A stretch of 7,701 nt of DNA. Source: Legionellaceae bacterium. Its GTDB lineage: Bacteria > Pseudomonadota > Gammaproteobacteria > Legionellales > Legionellaceae. The DNA is taken from assembly GCA_023266075.1 (NCBI GenBank), contig JAHFRX010000068.1, positions 1 to 7,701 on the forward strand. The letters are read 5' to 3'. How positions within the stretch are numbered: the stretch's first letter is position 1; each line of letters begins with the position of its first letter. Made by a program: the position numbers and the translations under genes. Shown here piece by piece: positions 1 through 5,700 of this stretch. A model generated the notes under the pieces. It did not search any database. It saw only the letters and a program-made list of their open reading frames with translations, and was not told the origin of the DNA.

Positions 1-173
1 TGAGTGACGTGTGGTCTTCTGTTTTGGGTGTGCGTGCGATTAGTGTTCGGGATGATTTTTTTAGATTGGGAGGAGATTCGATACAGAGTATTCAAGTCTC
101 AGCGCGTTTAGAAAAGTTAGGTGTACGATGTACTGTTCAAGATATTTTCACACATCGCAGTATTGAGCGCTTG
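1..173 (+). repeat. Direct repeat copy 1: E-linked T domain
   Basis: This segment aligns gap-free with 7479-7651. It starts with the same SDVWSSVL reading and keeps 43 of 57 codons identical at protein level. It is a module-level duplication or the product of homogenisation between E-linked carriers. Confidence 0.75.
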
Positions 174-182
174 GTTGAGGTG
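1..182 (+). other. Thiolation (peptidyl carrier) domain of the LGGDS type, 5' truncated
   Basis: The carrier domain holds the aminoacyl or peptidyl chain on a 4'-phosphopantetheine arm attached to the serine of DDFFRLGGDSI (serine codon 78-80). The GGDS form, with Asp before the Ser, is the known signature of carriers that work with a downstream epimerization domain; GGHS is usual before condensation domains. An E domain does follow directly. The first residues of the domain lie left of the window. By hand alignment 43 of 57 residues match the T domain at 7481-7651. Confidence 0.93.
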
Positions 183-1508
183 TTAGGAGAGACACAGGTT
201 ATTCGTTCTGAGCAAGGCGTATTGAGCGGTTCGTTTGGATTGTTACCGATTCAGCGATGGTTTTTTAAGAAGTTATTACGCAAGCCAAATCATTGGAATC
301 AATCTTTTTTAGTTCGCGTACCAGAATTATCAGTAGAGCGCTTGCGTGCATTACTTCCGCAGTTGGTATTACACCATGACATGTTGCGTACGCAATTTAA
401 AGGAGAGACAGAGCAGCGTTATGAGGCCTTGTCTTCTCTGGCATGGTTTGAGGCGGACGTGTCGTCTTTAGAGGAAAAATCCTTCACGTGTTGGAAGAGT
501 GACTTTGATATTGAGCATGGTCCTTTGTGGCGGATAGGGTACATCAGTGGATATGCCGATGGCAGTGCACGTCTTTATTTGGCATTTCATCATTTGATAG
601 TTGATGCGGTTTCGTGGCGAATTTTAATTGATGATATTGCGGATTTATATGCCGGGAAATCGTTAGGACAGAAGAGTAGCAGTTATCGCCAGTGGCAGGA
701 GGCGTTGCAAGACTATCCGCATCGTTATCCCGAAGAATTAAGTTACTGGGCGTCGCGTTTTGGAGCGGCAGAAGAAACATCTGTGACGTTGTCTGTAATA
801 CAGTATCAAACGAGTATACGCTTTAGTCAGGTAATGACGCGTGGTTTATTAGAAGAGAGTCATGATGCTTATCACACAGAAGTGAATGACTTATTGTTGA
901 CGGCGTTAGCATATACGCTAAGCGATTGGTTGGGCGGCTTATCGCATACCATCACTTTAGAGGGGCATGGTCGAGAGTTGATTGATGAGCGTTTGGATGT
1001 TTCTCGGACGGTGGGTTGGTTTACAAGCATATATCCTGTCCGCCTTGAGGTGCAAAATGAAATCGGTGAAACGATACAATTGATAAAAGAAATGTTGCGA
1101 GAGATTCCACGTAAAGGTGTGGGTTATAGTGCTTTTTGTTGTTATTCGGATTTAGAGTGGTATTTACCTTCATTTTTGTTCAATTATTTAGGTCAGTTTG
1201 ATAGTTTAACGGGTTATTGGCAAGTTGCTGATGAGTCCTCTGGGCAAGAGATGGATGTGTTGAATCAAGAGGAACATTATTTGAATATGAATGGTTTAGT
1301 CATGGATGGAGAGCTTCAGTTTCGGATATCGACCCATGTGTCACAAGACGCTTGTGACACGGTAGGGCAATTATTTTCTGAATATTTAGAGGCTGTAATT
1401 TTGCATTGTAAAAATCAGACAAAATCACTGTATACACCGAGCGATTTCTCAAGTGTCAAATTAAGTCGCGAGCTGTTGGCAGGTCTGCAAGAAATGGAGT
1501 TTGAATGA
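1..1508 (+). CDS. Nonribosomal peptide synthetase, C-terminal part (T-E-COM donor), 5' partial
   Basis: This is the C-terminal end of a multimodular cytoplasmic NRPS that carries the growing peptide as a thioester and converts its last residue from L to D before handing it on. The reading frame is open from the left edge (bases 1-2 complete a codon) and ends at TGA 1506-1508. GTG at 9 is not a credible start because it lies inside the T domain, and the matching copy near 7479 continues from an upstream A domain. In order there are a T domain with LGGDS (serine at 78-80), an E domain with all seven recognisable core motifs, and a tail containing TPSDF. The module's A and C domains are missing, so the residue epimerized is unknown. 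The next NRPS gene starts inside its stop codon (ATGA), so the two are almost certainly co-transcribed and translationally coupled. NRPS identity is certain; the product is not. Confidence 0.95.
   Translation, partial: SDVWSSVLGVRAISVRDDFFRLGGDSIQSIQVSARLEKLGVRCTVQDIFTHRSIERLVEVLGETQVIRSEQGVLSGSFGLLPIQRWFFKKLLRKPNHWNQSFLVRVPELSVERLRALLPQLVLHHDMLRTQFKGETEQRYEALSSLAWFEADVSSLEEKSFTCWKSDFDIEHGPLWRIGYISGYADGSARLYLAFHHLIVDAVSWRILIDDIADLYAGKSLGQKSSSYRQWQEALQDYPHRYPEELSYWASRFGAAEETSVTLSVIQYQTSIRFSQVMTRGLLEESHDAYHTEVNDLLLTALAYTLSDWLGGLSHTITLEGHGRELIDERLDVSRTVGWFTSIYPVRLEVQNEIGETIQLIKEMLREIPRKGVGYSAFCCYSDLEWYLPSFLFNYLGQFDSLTGYWQVADESSGQEMDVLNQEEHYLNMNGLVMDGELQFRISTHVSQDACDTVGQLFSEYLEAVILHCKNQTKSLYTPSDFSSVKLSRELLAGLQEMEFE
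231..1430 (+). other. Epimerization (E) domain, complete
   Basis: This condensation-superfamily domain equilibrates the carrier-bound residue between L and D. The E-specific motif series is complete and in order: LLPIQRWFF (240-266), HHLIVDAVSW (588-617) with the catalytic His pair, VNDLLLTALAY, EGHGRE (960-977) with the conserved glutamates, RTVGWFTSIYP (1005-1037), PRKGVGYSAF, and FNYLGQFD (1179-1202). Two small departures are visible. The position after the Asp of the His motif is Ala rather than Gly, and the GYG-type motif reads GYS. Neither changes a residue known to be catalytic, so I expect an active domain. It is an E domain and not a C domain because of EGHGRE and FNYLGQFD. Confidence 0.95.
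1338..1360. repeat. Perfect 10-bp inverted repeat, 3-base loop
   Basis: Arms GTGTCACAAG (1338-1347) and CTTGTGACAC (1351-1360) are exact reverse complements around ACG. The hairpin lies inside the E-domain coding sequence, about 145 bases before the start of the next gene. No T-run follows, so it is not a rho-independent terminator. Function, if any, is unknown. Confidence 0.6.
1431..1505 (+). other. Donor communication-mediating (COM) tail
   Basis: The last 25 residues after the E domain begin YTPSDFSS and continue as a charged, probably helical stretch ending EMEFE. A TPSD box followed by a short helix is the established donor COM signature at the C terminus of NRPSs that end in an E domain, where it docks to the N terminus of the partner synthetase. 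The partner is presumably the protein encoded immediately downstream. Assignment is by motif and position; specificity cannot be read by eye. Confidence 0.8.
1496..1499 (+). promoter_or_regulatory. Ribosome binding site for the second NRPS gene
   Basis: GGAG lies five bases before ATG 1505, inside the end of the upstream gene. An in-frame TGA at 1502-1504 directly precedes this ATG, so translation cannot begin further upstream. Together these fix the start at 1505 and give the ATGA stop/start overlap typical of translational coupling. Confidence 0.75.
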
Positions 1509-2785
1509 TAGAAGCGATATACCCTGCAAGTAGCTTACAAGAGGGTTTTATTTATCATGCATTAAGTCAACCCGACGATGATGCATATTGTGTTCAATTA
1601 CAAATAGAGTATGCCTTAGCGTTGGATGTGGAGCGCTATACAGAAGCTTGGCGTTTATCGATAGCGCATTATCCTTCTTTGCGAACGTCGTTTAACTGGT
1701 CTGAAGTACCGATACAAATTATCCATCAAACGGGGAATTTGACGGTTCATTATCATGATCTCAGAGATGTCTCTCTGCAGGTGCCGGCCATTTTAGCGCT
1801 TCAAGAAGCCGATCGACGTGTACGTTTTGATTTACAAAAGCCGACATTGTTGCGTTTACATGTGATTCGTCGAGGCGAGTCATCGTATACTGTATTACAA
1901 ACAACACACCATAGTATTTTAGATGGTTGGAGTGGTCCAATACTGTTACGTCAAGTGGATAAATATTATCAGTTATTAAAGCAAGGTCAGTCGGTCAACG
2001 TTGTGCCAGATAGTGCTTATCTTCGAGCGCAAGCGTATATTTCTTCCCACAAAGAAGCGGCGCAACACTATTGGGAAAAGAGACTGGTTAATGTTCGGTA
2101 TGCGAATGATTTAAGTGCGTTACTCAGTGTGCCAGTTCATCTAGATGATGTACGTGTGGTCACACAGCCGATGCAGCAAAGTGGGTGTATCGAGGGAGCA
2201 TCGTACCACGCGTTAAAGACATTCTGTATGGAAGAAGGTATTACACTCAATACGTTAAGCCAGTTTGTATGGCATAAGCTCATCCAAGTCTATACACAAG
2301 ATCATCAAACGATTGTGGGGACAACGATATCAGGTCGTGCTTTGCCGATTTTTGGGATAGAGGAAAGTGTTGGTCTTTATATCAATACGTTGCCATTGGT
2401 GGTGAACTGGGATGCGTCCACGAGCATTCTAGAGCAACTGCGTGAAATAGAGTCATGTGTTTTAGGTTTAAATGAACATAGTTTTGTGAGTTTAGCGAGT
2501 TTGCAGCGTGAAGGGCGACGTTTATTTCATAGTTTATTTGTGTTTGAGAATTATCCGATATCCTCTTTAAAGGATGGACAAATTCAAACGCGCGAGTCGT
2601 TTGAGAAAGTCGATTATTCTTTGGGTCTGTTGTTGCACGAGCATAAAGAAACGTTACATTTTACACTTTCTTATGATGGGATATATTTGACAGAAGCGAA
2701 GGCCGCGCAGTTATTAACACAGATAGGCTTAATATTTGATCAAATACCGAAGCGGCGTCATCAGGCTCATCATGCATTGACGTTG
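1505..2785 (+). other. Condensation domain C1, DCL type, with acceptor COM-like N terminus
   Basis: C1 should join the D-configured peptide from the upstream carrier to tyrosine on T1. It opens with IYPASSLQEGFIYHAL, which resembles the YxLTPMQEGMLFHAL opening of DCL domains that follow E domains and overlaps the acceptor COM motif. The active site is HHSILDGWS (residues 135-143). Later motifs VGLYINTLPL and FHSLFVFENYP also match the DCL form rather than the HPLFQVMF form seen in C2. The class agrees with the E domain that ends the preceding protein. A dual C/E domain is unlikely because no extended His motif precedes the active site. Confidence 0.88.
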
Positions 2786-5700
2786 CTGATGCCTCAAGAG
2801 TATCAACGCATTATTTATGATTGGAACGCGACAACGTGTGATTATCCCAAAGATAAGACATTGCATCAATTGTTTGAAGCGCAAGTATTGCGTGCGCCCA
2901 ATGATGTTGCGGTAGTATATGAAGGTGAGACGCTGACGTATCAGGCGATGAATGAAGCATCAAATCAACTCGCGCATTATCTTCGTAAACAGTCTGGTGG
3001 CGAACTTCCAGCGGACACGTTGATTGCTTTATGCGTGGAGCGTTCTTTGGAGATGTTGATAGGTATTTGGGGGATATTAAAAGCGGGAGGCGCTTATGTG
3101 CCGATTGACCCCAACTATCCAGCGTCACGTATTCAATTTCTGCTTGAAGATGCTGAAACGACCTTGTTATTGACGCAATCGCATTTGATGTTTGAGTGTA
3201 CTATTCAGCGGATTGACTTAGATAAGAAACCCTATCTAAATGAAGCGAAAACTAATCCAGCGCACGTGAATCAAGCGATGGATTTAGCGTATGTTATTTA
3301 CACGTCTGGGACAACTGGGCAGCCGAAAGGCGTGATGATTGAGCATCACAGTGTGTGTAATTTGGTGATGAATCAAAACGCGTCGTTCAATATCAATCCG
3401 CAAGATCGTGTGTTGTTATATGCTGAGTTATGTTTTGATGCTTCTGTGTCAGAAATTTTCTGTACACTCACCATAGGGGCGACATTATTTGTGATCCCGA
3501 GGGATGTACGATCAGATGTTCATCGCTTGAGCCATTATCTTGAGCACTATCAAATTACGGTGGCAACCTTACCGCCCGTGATATTAACAAATTTTGTTCA
3601 ATGTGAGTTACCTTATTTGAAGACACTCGTTGTTGCTGGCGATACCTGCACGCCGAAGACGATGGATGATTGGTGTGATTCTCGCGCTTTGATGAATGCG
3701 TATGGCCCTACAGAGGGTGCTGTTTGTACGACATTACATCAATATCAGCGAGGTGATTTGAATACGATTATTGGTCGAGGATTGAGTAATATTAAGCTTT
3801 ATGTTCTCGATCAATATCAAGCTCCGGTTCCCATTGGTGTTGTGGGTGAATTATATATTGGCGGTGTGAATCTTGCGCGAGGTTATTTAAATCGAGCCGA
3901 GTTAACAGCAGCAAGTTTTATTCCTAATCCCTTTGAGCCTCATCAGCGATTATATAAAACGGGTGATTTAGTTCGATGGTTATCTAATGGTGATTTAGCG
4001 TACATGGGGCGTGGCGACTTTCAACTTAAGATACGAGGATTTAGGATTGAGTTGAGTGAAATAGAGCACTGTTTACTCAAGCATCCCAAAGTTAAGCAAG
4101 CCGTGTTGCTTACGCGTAGCACAAATGATGATCTTCAGTTATTTACCTACTATATTGGCGATGTTTCTGCATCTTTATTACGTCATTATTTGGAAGAACA
4201 GTTACCGAATTATATGGTGCCTCATGTATTTGTTGCAGTAGATAGCTTTCCATTGACATCAAATGGCAAATTAGATCGCGATGCTTTGTTTCTATTGAAA
4301 ATAGAGACAGATAAGGCTCATCGTCCTCCTCGTGACGAGCTAGAAACACGGTTGTGTAAAATCTGGATGGATACATTACACGTACCTGTCGTTGGTATTG
4401 ATGATGATTTCTTTTACTTAGGTGGTCATTCAATTTTAGCGATACATGCAGCGCATCGTATGAGTATTGTGATGCGATGTCAGGTGCTGGTCAGCGATGT
4501 ATTTAAATTTAGAACGATTGCACGGTTACGAGAGAATTTAAATGTGGTGCTGCTCAATATTACACGCGTACCAGAAAACACAGCGCCACTCTCATTTGCG
4601 CAAGAGCGTTTATGGTTTATTGAATCTTATGAAGAAGGGAGTGATGCATACCATATTCCACTTGTATTTAAACTCGATAAGCATATTCATACTGAACGAC
4701 TAAAACAAGCCTTGCAATTAGTGGTTGAGCGACATGAGATATTAAGGACGATTTTTGTACAAAATGAAGCGGGTGTTTATCAGCAGCAGGTACAACATAA
4801 TGCGCTGAGTATACAAACGTTAACATGGGATGAGATGGCACTTGATGTGGTGATAAAACGATTGGTTCACACGCCTTTTGATTTAACACAAGAATATCCA
4901 TTACGAGCGCATTTTATAAAAAGTGCAACGCAGGAAGCAGAGTATCTTGTGTTGATGCTTCATCATGTGGCGTTTGATGGTTGGTCTCATACATTATTGA
5001 TGCGCGACTTAAAGCAATGCTATGAAGGAGGAGTCCACCAATTACCGATATTACCTATTCAATATAAAGATTTTTCAGTATGGCAACGTCAAGATTTAAG
5101 TCATCGATTTGAGACGCTTATCACGTATTGGCAGTCTAAATTAAAAAATGTTGAACCGATGGAGATGCCCACAGATTATCCGCGTTCATTGCAAATGGAT
5201 TATCGTGGGGACAGCATGATTTTCCAATTACCGCCTGATTTATCTGAGCAGTTATTTTCGTTAGCGCAATCACAAGGCGTCACACTCTACACGATATTGC
5301 TCACAGGATTAGCGATAGTTACCTCTCGGTATACAGGGAAAAATGATGTGATGATTGGCACGCCAGTGGCAAATCGGCAACATGCAGACCTTGCCGAATT
5401 AATCGGATTTTTTATAAATAGTTTGGTACTGAGAATTCAATTGCAACCGGATGAGAATGTATTTGAGTGTATTTCAAAGATCCAGACGGAGCTATTAGAG
5501 GCGCATTTACACCAAGATTTACCATTTGAAAAACTTGTAGATAGCCTGCATCTTGAGCGTGATACATCTCGACACCCTTTATTCCAAGTGATGTTTAGTG
5601 TGGATTACTTAGAAAACGCATCTCAGCAGTTATTGGATGGGTTGACACCCATAGCACCAAATTATCAAGTATCGAAGTTTGATTGGACCGTCAGAATGCA

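Noticed and set aside
9..11. GTG as the start codon of the first gene
   Set aside because: It lies within the T domain (SDVWSS...), and the frame is open to the left edge. The duplicate at 7479 shows that this segment follows an A domain.
544..780. Open frame on the minus strand inside the E domain
   Set aside because: It is antisense to a fully motif-supported E domain, and its translation shows no recognisable family motif.
1338..1360. Rho-independent terminator ending the first gene
   Set aside because: The hairpin is followed by GGTAGGGCAA and not by a T-run, and it lies well inside the coding region.
1505..2785. C1 as a starter (lipoinitiation) or dual C/E domain
   Set aside because: The preceding protein ends in an E domain with a COM tail, C1 has DCL-type motifs, and no extended His motif is visible.
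2811..3128. Open frames on the minus strand in the A domains (here and at 5793-6023)
   Set aside because: Both lie opposite the duplicated A-domain starts and resemble each other only because the sense strand is repeated. They are antisense by-products.
4143..4901. Minus-strand open frames opposite T1 and C2
   Set aside because: They overlap continuous NRPS coding with intact motifs, and their translations resemble no family I know.
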